Shown here piece by piece: positions 1-9,212 of a stretch of DNA of 64,000 nucleotides; the stretch's first letter is position 1; every line of letters starts with the position of its first letter. Where the stretch lies: the NCBI GenBank assembly GCA_030386875.1, contig CM059573.1:34265891-34329890 (forward strand), written 5' to 3'. Position numbers and translations under genes: made by a program. The notes below the pieces were generated by a model. The model saw only the letters and a list, made by a program, of their open reading frames with translations, was not told where the DNA came from and made no database searches. This stretch comes from Morinoia aosen (lineage: Eukaryota > Arthropoda > Malacostraca > Amphipoda > Talitridae).

Positions 1-2942
1 TATAGGAAGTGTTCTTTAGAATAGTTTGATGTATCATACAAGTCTTCATTTCTTTCCATATCTTTGTACAAATCTTTTATTTCGATATCATAACATAATG
101 AATCTGTATCTGTAAACAACAACTTTGCCTTATTACCATATTTCTTTTTAATATGATTATAATGGAAATCATACATTAATGTTTTACATATATCTAATAC
201 AGATAACCCTACGTAGATTGGTTTATCAAATTTCAGTCTTTGTTTTTGCATATGACATGCTATCAAATTTTCTGAGAATATTTTAAAACTAGTAAAGTTT
301 GGTTTGTTTGCTAATTTCATTAATTCTTTCTCTGACTTTACTAAACACACATCTACTCTATTTCTAATATTTTTCATTGTTTTACGGAATACTGAATTGT
401 TCATCAGCTTGTAGAAGTCTTTTTCAAATTCAGATTTAGCTTGCTGACGCATTTTTGTGTTGATATCAATATATGATTTCATCCATGGACTTTCATCAAA
501 CTCTAATATTCTATGAATTTTCTCCAACTTCAATCCTAGATCTAGATATTGTGTTAGAGATTTAAGATGTACAACATATTTTTCTCGTTTTCCAAGATGT
601 GGAACTAATTTATTTACATCATTTACTTTGATATTTTCTGGAGCTAATGGTAAATCATTATGTAGAGCATGTAAGTCTTTCGGATAACTTAAATCCACTT
701 CTAATATATAACCTTTATCTGCTTTGAGTTTCGACTTTGGATCTTTCCATTTAAAGTTACCAGTAGGTAATGATCGACACATAGCCCAGCCGTAAAGATT
801 ATTTGCATCTATGTATGTGATAAAACTATTTGGTTTTCCTTTATCGAATGTTTCTGGAATATATGGATTGTTTGCTTTTGCATATCGTGTTGATATTGTA
901 GAAATGCCACCTCTTATTCCTTTTTCAATGAATAGGAGCATACCAGGATCTTCAAACAAGTCCAATTCTATTTTTGTGTGTTTCAGTAGAGCATCGAAAG
1001 ACAATCCTGGAGCTGTAAAATAATGTGCTGGATCTAGAGAATAGGTTTTCATGCATGTTAGTCTAAATTCTTCAAATACTTCAGCTAGTAATAATGTATC
1101 GACTTTCAGATATGAATTATGGTAATCTTTGAATGTTGTACAATTAAAAGCGCTCCACACTTTGAGTGTATGCTGATATTCATCGTCTGAAATATTTTTA
1201 TTATTTAATCTACTATAGAATTCACTTTTAGCTGGTAAACTATTAACGTTCATTTTTTCATAACTATTTACATATTCATACGGATAAATACATTTTTTGT
1301 TGATCAACTCTAATTGTTGTTCATTGAGAAAGAACTTCGACAATTCTTTGTGCTCAGATAAATTCTTTGAAAGTTTATCCAGAGACGAAGGTAAAAACCT
1401 GTAGCTGTCTAAGAACCGTAAGTCTCTGGTGATATCTTTAATTTTTCCTGTATATTTACATACATAGGAATCTACTTTTATGGTTTGTGTAAAACTAATA
1501 TATTCTTCATCTGTTTGTGGAATAACGTTCAACTTTCCGGATATATTTCCCAAGTCTTTCACGAACAAATGAGCATCGTAATTAGACAGATTGTGTAGAA
1601 ACACAGGTATAAAATTAGGATTCCTAATTTTTAAATTACATTTTAAATGAGCTGGACCTCTATAATGACCTGTCAAATGATTGTGGTCTCTAACTTTATA
1701 GTTATCTTCCGTAAATTCTCCGCCACATACATAGCATCTTGTGTCTTCTTTATATTTTTCGAATTCATCTGACGGTAAATAGATTTTCTTATTTATTTTC
1801 AACAGACTATAAATTCTCTTGGTTTCTTTTTCTAAATATTCTACAAACTTTTGGGAAGCATCTTTACCATTATATATTTCTAAACGGGAATATTCATCTG
1901 CTTCAGATTTTGTAGAGCAACAGAATGAATTAGGATTGTGCTTCTGAATGTTCATGGTGTAACTCGAGTTTTGATTTGGTTGACACGTATCTATTTTTGT
2001 CAATGTTGATTCGAAGTCAGCATAAATTGTGAAAGGATGTCTAATTGTTTTTTGGTAATGTTTAAATTTCAATTTACCTCCTTCAAGAACATACTTTGTT
2101 GGAGTGTGAACTGAACAATCATTAATGTGGTTTGGTAATAAACATTCTTTTGTGAATGGCCATAAACAATATGGACAGACATGTTTTTTATGACCATCTT
2201 TAGTTTGCATAAATGGACTTAATGACTTCATCAATACATAATGACTTTTATTTTCATTTGTTAACAATAAAAGTGATATAACATCTTCATTTTTTACCTA
2301 TGTTATTCTCAGAGGACATAATTCTTTCAAGTAATTTAAGTTGTAAACATTTACTGACACATTATTGTTTCTCTCAAATTTATCGATATCTTTAAGTTTT
2401 ACTGGGAATGTTATGTCTCTGAAATTTAACTTTTCAGCTTCAGTTTTTAATCTTTTAGATATTCTATTGCCGTTTTTTTCATCTCGGCAATAATATCTCG
2501 CAACACTCCACATAAAGCATTTATTATCGGTATTTTTAATATTAATTAGTTTATAAGTCGACTTTTGAAACTTTTCAGGTAATTCTATATAACTAGAACC
2601 TTTGATAGGCTTGTATTCAATAATTTTTACATTGAAGTCTAATAATTTATCTGTTATCCAGCCCGAGGAGTTTTTTGTATATTCTTCAACCTTTCTAATA
2701 GCTTCTTTATACAGATCATCAATGTTTGTAAAGTTTTTCGATATGTCTACAAACTTACCTGTATTCATCCATGCTGTTGAATATACTTTTTCATTTTTTT
2801 CTTTGTATTTATAAAATTGAACTAAAATTGCCAATTGTATCTTCATATTATCAAACTTTTGCTCTCTCAAAATTGATTTCACAACCGGGGTCATATTCCT
2901 CATGAAAACTGTCGGATCTATAACTGATATATCAGAGAACAT
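1..2942 (-). pseudogene. Polinton/Maverick protein-primed DNA polymerase B, one in-frame stop, runs off left edge
   Basis: This gene would copy a linear double-stranded Polinton or adintovirus-like element by protein-primed replication. I read one frame leftward from the ATG at 2942 to position 1. It is open except for a single TAG at 2298-2300. Family marks, all in that frame: a C2HC finger near 2100-2160, the 3'-5' exonuclease I motif DFES at 2007-2018, a Cys/His block with a DHNHLTGHYRG signature near 1655-1735, an exonuclease II-type NYDAH near 1571-1586, polymerase motif A (DANNLYGW) at 765-788, motif B near 375-400, and the catalytic DTDS at 99-110. Motif B reads NNSVFRK, with Arg where relatives usually have Gly. 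About 214 codons precede the stop and about 765 follow it. The C-terminus lies outside the window. The TAG suggests a recently disabled copy, readthrough or a base error. Family assignment is firm; functionality is not. Confidence 0.88.
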
Positions 2943-3407
2943 ATATTCCAGGCATTTTTCATTTATAGCACATTTTTTTTCCTCTGAATTTACAGCCCTA
3001 AACGTTTTTAAAATGCTTCTTTGATTTCTTATGCTATTCTAGTTTTTTTACTTCTACTTTACATATTTTACACACCTTTTTCTCAAAATATGAATCGGAA
3101 ATTAATTCTTGATTTATGTTTTTAATATGCCTAGTAGGTTTTGGATGTGTTTTTAGATTAGAGACATTTATATTACATATATTACAGAAATCTTTGTTTT
3201 ATCAAAGTACAGATCCGAGATTAATAGTTTACTCACGTTTTTATTGTGTTTCATGCTTTTCTCATGTCTTCTCAAGTTGATGATGTAAATATTACATATA
3301 TTACAAAAATTGTTACTTGAAGTCATCTTTACTGAAATTTTCTTTAAATTATTATGCCTTTTTGTATTCTTAGTATTAGATAGATGTGATACATTAAATG
3401 ATTCCAT
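2943..3407 (-). pseudogene. Decayed tandem C2H2 zinc-finger segment upstream of the polymerase
   Basis: Three similar short finger units occur on the minus strand at about 3251-3306, 3127-3186 and 3011-3076. Each has the spacing C-x2-C-x9-H-x5-H, closer to U1/dsRNA-type fingers than to classical 12-residue-loop fingers. The first lies in an ORF starting at 3407. A frameshift near 3195 precedes the second, a TAG at 3034-3036 breaks the third, and another frameshift precedes the polymerase ATG at 2942. The frame of finger 1 equals the polymerase frame, so an ancestral finger-polymerase fusion is possible but unproven. A nucleic-acid-binding role is inferred only from the fingers. Confidence 0.5.
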
Positions 3408-3577
3408 ATTTAATAAATTATTTTCTCAGTATATTTTAAAAATTTCAATGTTTTTTTCCAATGTAAATTTTAAAGTATTCTCAAAATTTATATTAATCAA
3501 AATGAAAAGCAATATTCCATATGAAGTAATAGGTGCTCAAAAATTTGCAAACTCGATGTATTTACTTTATTTACAAT

Positions 3578-3926
3578 CAAAGGTAGCTCCTTCCCTCGTT
3601 ACTGACTAATGAGACAACCATAAAAAGAAAAACACATTGAAGAATTAAACTTAATAAAATGGAAGATATTATTACAGACATTCAAAGAGAAGTTGTTCGC
3701 AATACTGCAAACATAAATCAATTGCAATTAGATGTTAATCAAATTCAAAATGATGTCGAATTAAATAGGGAAGTTATAACTCAATTAGAGTCAAATACCA
3801 TTCATCTTCAAACATTAATCATTAACGATTCTTATGACACCAATGGTAGCTTTTTCTCTCGTTATTGCCCAACGAGACAACCAATAAGAAAGAAAAAACA
3901 TTGAAGAATTGAACTTAACGAAGTAG
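3578..3926 (+). repeat. Imperfect direct duplication (about 80 bp) around a small ORF
   Basis: Positions 3578-3660 and 3844-3926 are clearly related: ggtagct, then a t/c-rich stretch, ctcgtta, gagacaacca, an A/G-rich run and ttgaagaatt. The right copy encodes the C-terminal tail of the ORF at 3659-3904. In the left copy the same frame is closed by stops. This looks like duplication of a small gene or its 3' end, followed by decay of the left copy. A short overlapping frame (starting about 3501) also ends in the left copy. Confidence 0.7.
3659..3904 (+). CDS. Small coiled-coil protein of the Polinton block, 81 codons
   Basis: The ATG at 3659 follows an A-rich leader. Residues 1 to about 60 show heptad-like spacing of I, V and L with many Q, N and E, as in a short coiled coil. 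The tail is basic and ends RKKKH. It lies between the polymerase and the ATPase, on the ATPase strand, where Polintons often keep small structural or unknown genes. A further heptad-like open stretch follows at about 3915-4008 in another frame and may be its broken continuation. I do not recognise the family and assign no function. Confidence 0.35.
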   Translation: MEDIITDIQREVVRNTANINQLQLDVNQIQNDVELNREVITQLESNTIHLQTLIINDSYDTNGSFFSRYCPTRQPIRKKKH

Positions 3927-4081
3927 CAAATTTAAAAAAACAATGTTTACAATTGCTACAAACAGAAAATAAATTTTGGAAAGTCAGTTGTATTTTATTA
4001 GTTAAATAAAATGGTGTATATGTGGAAAGACAGTAAAATAAATAATTTCAAAAGAATCATTTTATTTTTCCTTCTCCTGGC

Positions 4082-4789
4082 TTGAGATGTCTCATCGTAG
4101 GGAGATCAAACTGTGGTAAAACTTCTTTATTAATAAAGCTTCTGTTAGAAAAATTTGTCGATTTTAATTATCTTTTTCTGTACAGTAAATCAATACATCA
4201 ACCAGAATATAAATTGTTAAAGAATGCTTTTGATAAAGGCTATAACCAATCTGAAATAATTGAATTATTTGAAAAGGGCAATGGTAATATTGACGATTTA
4301 CTTGAGAATTTACCTATTAAAAGAAACTCAAAATCTGAAATTGAATATTTTCAAGATATGACAACTATTCCTGACCCAAGTGACGTAGATTCAAAAAATG
4401 AAAATCTTTTTATTTTCGACGATATAGCAACTGAAAGAGATCAAAGTCCAGCTGATAGCTTTTACACCAGAGGTAGACACAACAACTGCTGTTCAATCTA
4501 CTTATCACAAAATTATTATTTATTACCGAGACAAACAATTAAAACAAATGCTAACGTTCTAATTCTTTTTGTTTTAGACTCAACTGATATGAAGAACATT
4601 TACACAGATATCATATCTCAGGACATGCCCTCTGATGAATTTAAAGAGTTTAGTTCTAAAACATACAAAGAACCATATAATTTGATCTTTATTAATAAAG
4701 ACCGACATCCACTTCAAGGAAGGTATTTTCAAAACTTTGATAAATTATATATTCCGAAAAAATACTTCGAAGAATGGAATTATTCCTAA
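4082..4789 (+). CDS. Polinton-type genome-packaging ATPase (A32-like)
   Basis: This P-loop ATPase belongs to the FtsK/HerA-like packaging family of Polintons and related DNA viruses, which pump DNA into capsids. Numbering from TTG 4082, Walker A is GRSNCGKT at residues 7-14 and Walker B is IFDD at 111-114. A conserved segment FYTRGRHNN follows at about 127-135, with a polar SQN at about 142-144 as expected for the sensor region. Length (235 codons) fits the family. There is no in-frame ATG near the 5' end. The frame is open back to about 4046, and TTG is only the first possible initiator, so the true N-terminus is missing, spliced or decayed. The ORF is otherwise intact, ending at TAA 4787-4789. 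It is on the opposite strand to the polymerase. No capsid or adenain-type protease gene is visible in the window. Confidence 0.8.
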   Translation: MRCLIVGRSNCGKTSLLIKLLLEKFVDFNYLFLYSKSIHQPEYKLLKNAFDKGYNQSEIIELFEKGNGNIDDLLENLPIKRNSKSEIEYFQDMTTIPDPSDVDSKNENLFIFDDIATERDQSPADSFYTRGRHNNCCSIYLSQNYYLLPRQTIKTNANVLILFVLDSTDMKNIYTDIISQDMPSDEFKEFSSKTYKEPYNLIFINKDRHPLQGRYFQNFDKLYIPKKYFEEWNYS

Positions 4790-4860
4790 ACATGCTATTT
4801 ATTGTTTTTGTTTATTAGACAAAATAATTATGATTAAAACTGATAACGGAGTTCTTTAAA

Positions 4861-5061
4861 GTGTGTGACGCTCTCTCCAGTTGGATCGTGATGTAGCTCT
4901 TCAAAAGGTGTATGACGCTCTCTCCAGTTGGTTCATGACGTAGCTCCTCAAAAGGTGTATGACGCTCTCTCCAGTTGGTTCGTGACGTAGTTCCTCAATC
5001 GCTGTGTGGCGTTCTCTCCAGTTGGTTCGTGATGTAGCTCCTCAAAAGGTGTATGACGTAG
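4861..5061 (+). repeat. 47-bp tandem repeat, four units plus a partial
   Basis: Units start at 4861, 4908, 4955 and 5002, with a 13-base remnant at 5049. Each reads gtgtatgacg, then ctctctccagttggttcgtg, then acgtagctcctcaaaag with a few substitutions. It lies between the ATPase and the tail-to-tail unknown gene. There are no spacers, so it is not a CRISPR array. Reading frames crossing it are incidental. Confidence 0.9.
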
Positions 5062-5074
5062 AAACTCAATTAAT

Positions 5075-5799
5075 TTATTTATCAGAAAAAGACGATATTT
5101 TTGAACGGCAAATCAACTCTATTTCATCACTACATACGATGCACTCTTTTATTTTTGCAATGTTTTTCACAGTGAAATTGAAAGGTAATTCAAGTTTTAC
5201 AGCGGATGGATACTCTTTCAGAAACTTATTTAACATTAAATAATATTCAATAGTTCTAACTGACACTTTAAATATTACACCTACATAGTCTTTGTTCATA
5301 TTAGGTTGACGTAACAACCAAAAATAAAGTTCACTCTTTATATAACATGGTATAAGTAACATCGACTTCACTTTATTTTCAGACGCTGTCAGCATATTGT
5401 TTGCACTCACGATTTCCTCTTCATTCACTGTCAGGTTTGGCTTGTGTAGCTTTGTATACACATCAAAGTTTTCTATCATATTAATGGTAAAATCAGTAAA
5501 GGATGTGGTTTTCAGTTTATGCAAAGCATTATTAATTCTTATTAGTGTTTGGTTAATAGAAACACGCTTTTTACTTTTCAGTCGCTTCGCGTGTGAGCTA
5601 TCATTTTCTCTTTAATTGAGTATAACGCACATGTAATTTCAGAAAGTTCATTCTTACTTAACTCAAACAATGCGTCAATAATACTATCTTTGCATTTAAA
5701 ATGTTGTAGGAGGTGAGCCAGGTCAGGGTAGGTAATATCATTCATATTTCGTTTGTGAAACATCAACACCTCCTGGAAAGAGAAAGTGCTATAAAGTTT
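5075..5799 (-). pseudogene. Unrecognised minus-strand gene in the Polinton block, frameshifted and cut by the BEL insertion
   Basis: Two minus-strand coding stretches abut. The first enters from the BEL junction at 5799 and ends at TGA 5578-5580. The second is open from just 3' of that stop down to 5075, about 149 codons from TTG 5522. A one-base shift near 5580 would join them. The upstream part contains a strong 3' splice-site-like stretch (ctttctctttccag) just before GAGGTG near 5770, so an intron is possible. The protein is rich in Lys, Leu and Ile, with no transmembrane segment, zinc motif or known catalytic motif that I can name. The sequence beyond 14457 should continue the gene or its intron, because the BEL element sits exactly in between. 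It could be a Polinton accessory gene or a host gene. Confidence 0.4.
5796..5799. repeat. 4-bp target-site duplication GTTT of the BEL element
   Basis: GTTT lies directly before the left LTR (5796-5799) and directly after the right LTR (14454-14457). BEL/Pao integrases make 4-5 bp duplications. If the LTR were taken to begin one base later, the duplication would be GTTTT. I chose 5800 so that the LTR has the usual TG...CA ends. Confidence 0.85.
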
Positions 5800-7327
5800 T
5801 GTGGGGAAATTCCCCACAGATTCGCTCGGAGTGTACTTCGATTTCTGTACTATTAACGTAAACGGCTGGTGCTGCGTGGCAGGTGAGGTCGCGCAGCAGC
5901 AGCGCATATCAGATATAGGTCGTCGGTGGTAAATCAGGTGTGTCGGGTGTGTCAGGTGTGTCAGGCATACAAGAGGCCAGGCTGAGTCTCGGTCGAAGGC
6001 CTCTGTTACGTCGGCACGCCGGGAGTACGCTCGGCTCGTGACGTGGAGTTGTGACGGTCGCCAGCCTATCTCTTCCATCTCTTCTTCCTGCATGTTCAAT
6101 AAGTTTATGGTTTGATTGTGTGTGTGAAAGCGTTGAATTTAGGTTCTTTTTCATTAATTAATTGCATGATTAAGGCGGGTTACGAACCGCAATTAACTTT
6201 CCTCTAAATAGGCGTGTTCGCTGCCCTAAAAGGGGGCCAACCTTACCCTGTCGCAGTGAACCGCCGTCTTTATTAACTATTACTATTAACTTAACTATTA
6301 CCTATTATCTTTAACTACTATTGGGCTTCTGCCTCCATTACTATTGACAATCTACTGCGACTTCTATATCGCCATTACTGCCATCGTCTAACAGTCGCTA
6401 TGCGCACTGGAGGATAAATTCTTCAGGTTGGTAGTCGTGTGTCTAATATTTGCCGATTATTGAAACTTAATATCTCTGTTTACCTTTATCAAGAAGATTG
6501 ACTTTGGTCTTACCTGGTACCTATTTTTTCAGTATCTAGCGGGCACTTCGTCGCACTGCGCACTTCGTGCTTCACAACGTTGATAGCCAATTAAGCCATC
6601 TTGTTGGACAGCAGTAGCCGCAACTAGGTAATTACGTTGACCGTTAACTACTATATTCGTTCTAAATTCTTTGTATAAGCGCTGTTTCATAATATTTTCT
6701 TATGTAATTATTTTCTTGGGTACATTTCTTCATCTTTATGCACAGCTGTGAAGGGACTGGAGGCGTTGGTCACGGTTTAGCTGCTCTGGCCCTGGTTGTA
6801 CCGCGGTCGTCGTGCCTATTTCCTTCGGTTAGCGTCAGTTTGGCGCTAACTTTCGTCTTCCTGAAGTGCTTGTAGCAAGCGCGCACGTTGAAGCTCGGTC
6901 AATATCCCGTGACGTCCGTGTAAGCTGGCGCTGTTAGCCCTGAAACGGAGAGCCTCTCCAGACTCCTCGTTCCTGCGCCTGAAGACTGGCATTACCTGAC
7001 ACCCTAACTTTGAACCTTAAAAATTACATGCGTATTTTAACCTGAATAATACATATAATAAATATATCAATAAATAAAGGAATAAACAAACGCGATACTT
7101 GAGGGCGAATTGTCCTTTAGGTTTTAAAAATTTATTACTTTGTAAATCGGCTACTTGCCGTATTGTGTTTGGTTAAGTACTTGTTGCCTTGTAACTATTA
7201 CGAATCTTCCTTGGCGTTCAGGCGACTGATTGAAAATTAAATTTGGAAACTTTGTGTCCTTGTCTTTATTAATCTTTACAGCTTCGAAACGGCTGTTGAG
7301 TCAAATGTGTCGAGGTAGTTCCTCACA
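5800..7327 (+). repeat. BEL 5' LTR, 1528 bp
   Basis: It starts with a palindromic TGTGGGGAAATTCCCCACAG and ends TTCCTCACA. Compared with the right LTR I count roughly a dozen or slightly more substitutions, one single-base indel and one tandem-repeat length change over 1.5 kb. That implies about 99% identity outside the repeat and a fairly recent insertion. The 20-bp unit gataggtcgtcggtggtaaa occurs once here. Long minus-strand frames inside it are present in both LTRs and look incidental. Confidence 0.93.
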
Positions 7328-7512
7328 CATTTAATACTGAAGAATTTCTTGATTTCGATGGTGGGGTTATTCTAAATTTGTTAAGTGTATATGTGGATGT
7401 GAACTAATTAATTCTTAAGCTAATTTCTCCTTTATTCAAGGTTTACCTCTGCTCATTTTTGGTGTTGCGGTCCTGTTCCGGTTTTGTCTGCCGTTTGAGT
7501 TGGTGCCACAAC

Positions 7513-8382
7513 ATGGAGACGTCACTGGCTATAAAGAGGGGTGTGTTTAAGCGTAAGGTAACGCTTACCCTGAAAAAAGCGCAGGAACTCGTGGCTGGTG
7601 GAGCTACTGCTGAGCTGAGCGTGCATTGTGACCTTGTTCGTCGCAATCTCCTCCAGGTGAGTCAGTATGATGAAAAAATAACCAATTCTTTAATTGAGAA
7701 GGGCAGTTCTGACGAGACGCTCAACACTGAAGTCGAAGCTCAGATGGCTTATGGTGTGGAGATAGAGATGGCTCTTGCCAAGTTGAGCGCTCCGCGCAAT
7801 TCGGTTGACTCTGTTAATGAAAGAACTGTATTGTGCAAGGACGTGAAATTACCTCAGTTGAAAATTGAAACGTTAAAAGGAGACTCGAGTGACAGTTTGG
7901 AGTACCATAGTTTTCTGACGTCTTTCAATAATGCTATTGGTTACAGAGCTGGGCTGACGGCCTCTGCCAAATTAACTTATCTTCGGGGTTATTTGTCGGG
8001 CTTCGCGCTCAAGCTGATAGATCATCTTTCTGTGGAGGACGCTAACTATGTGGTTGCTTTACAGATGTTGGAGAAAGAATTTCTGAATAAGAAAGAGCTG
8101 GTTAATAAACTGTGTTTGAAACTTGTGAACTTGAAATGTATTTATGTTAGAAAGTTTTTAGAGACTAAGCTGTTTGTGACCGAAGTAAAAAGTATTTTGG
8201 CAGACCTTGCCAACTACGGTTGTGATATTGCAGGCGAGAAATCTAGTAATACTTTCATAGGCCACTTAATATTTTCCAAATTGCCGCAGTTACTTCAACA
8301 AGAACTGGCTCGTAAGTTGAACGATAATTATCCCTCATTGGAAGAAATTTTGACAATTATGCGGAGGCTATTGCTGTCTTGA
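7513..8382 (+). CDS. gag: BEL/Pao Gag (DUF1759-type), truncated by a frameshift
   Basis: Gag forms the particle that packages the retrotransposon RNA. I take the ATG at 7513 (context acaacATGG) rather than an upstream TTG at 7459. The N-terminal 100 residues are polar and helical in character. From about residue 113 (LPQLKIETLKGD...) to about 285 the sequence matches the DUF1759 domain typical of Pao Gag, including a Leu-rich helical stretch and an EEILT end. The normal protein should continue into the zinc knuckles, but one missing base near 8358 sends the frame into TGA 8380-8382. In the next frame the expected sequence resumes at once. Confidence 0.75.
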   Translation: METSLAIKRGVFKRKVTLTLKKAQELVAGGATAELSVHCDLVRRNLLQVSQYDEKITNSLIEKGSSDETLNTEVEAQMAYGVEIEMALAKLSAPRNSVDSVNERTVLCKDVKLPQLKIETLKGDSSDSLEYHSFLTSFNNAIGYRAGLTASAKLTYLRGYLSGFALKLIDHLSVEDANYVVALQMLEKEFLNKKELVNKLCLKLVNLKCIYVRKFLETKLFVTEVKSILADLANYGCDIAGEKSSNTFIGHLIFSKLPQLLQQELARKLNDNYPSLEEILTIMRRLLLS

Positions 8383-9212
8383 ATTTTAGAGTCTCTACTG
8401 ATGAAGCGAAATCTGATGTTAAACCTTTTCCCAGGCAGGCTGGTTATGGCAACCGAACCGATCCTCCCGTGTTTGCTAATGCTGCTATGGTACCGCCTGA
8501 GCGGAAGAGTTGCAAATTTTGTTTCAGTAAGGGTCACTCTATGATGAATTGTGCTTCCTATCCGGATTATCTTTCTAGGCGAGAAAGGTGTAAAGAGTTG
8601 AATCTTTGTCACAAATGCACGAGTTCCAAGCATGATGCTGCTAAATGTTACAGTAATTTAGATTTCGAATGTAAATTTTGCCTGCAAAAGACGCACGTTT
8701 ATGCTTTATGTCCCAAGGACGAATTTTCACGTGGTTCTTTGCAGGCTAATTATTGTTTGAATTCTGCTGCCGGCATACGATCGTGTTACATTTTGCCGAC
8801 CATTACTCTGCCCGTCGGTCGAGGCAAGAATGTTACGCATGTAAGGTTTTTACTAGACACGGGATCTTAACGCTCGTACGTCGCGGCTCGAGTATTAAAT
8901 AGGTTTAACTTCGATGGAGTGTTGAGGTTTGCAGACTTTTCGGTGAACTCGTTCTTGGAGTCTGGTGTTCGCAAATTCGCTGAGCTTAGTCTGTATGTAG
9001 ATCTACTCGATGGTAAAAGTCCTGTTCAGGCTCCAATTTTGGTAGACGAGCAGTTCAGAATGGAGTTCGAGGTTAACTCTTTGGGAAAAGCTGTGCGTAA
9101 TGTATCAAAGTGTGGAGGTTTGGCAGATAGCGCGTTTGGTCGCAAATGTAACGAAAATACGGTCAGTGTTGAAGGTATTCTAGGCATTGATGTTATTGCA
9201 ATGTTTGAGTGA
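8358..9212 (+). pseudogene. BEL Gag zinc knuckles and aspartic protease, interrupted
   Basis: After the frameshift three CCHC knuckles follow, each C-x2-C-x4-H-x4-C: CKFCFSKGHSMMNC, CHKCTSSKHDAAKC and CKFCLQKTHVYALC (about 8510-8720). They would bind the element RNA. The retropepsin active site LLDTGS follows at about 8850-8867. TAA 8868-8870 falls immediately after it, and the same frame then continues with protease-like sequence to TGA 9210-9212. A frameshift near 9200 separates this from the reverse transcriptase. The lesions would stop Gag-Pol synthesis unless read through. Confidence 0.75.

Noticed and set aside
2602..2814. Plus-strand ORF opposite the polymerase N-terminus
   Set aside because: Antisense shadow of the polymerase frame.
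4861..5061. CRISPR-like array
   Set aside because: The 47-bp units are directly contiguous with no unique spacers, and the context is eukaryotic.
5004..5243. Plus-strand ORF from the 47-bp repeat
   Set aside because: It is antisense to the better-supported minus-strand ORF and starts inside the repeat.
5578..6154. Minus-strand ORFs over the left LTR start
   Set aside because: Most of their length lies in the LTR and the same frames recur in the right LTR (12849-13281); only the part below 5800 is kept as gene sequence.
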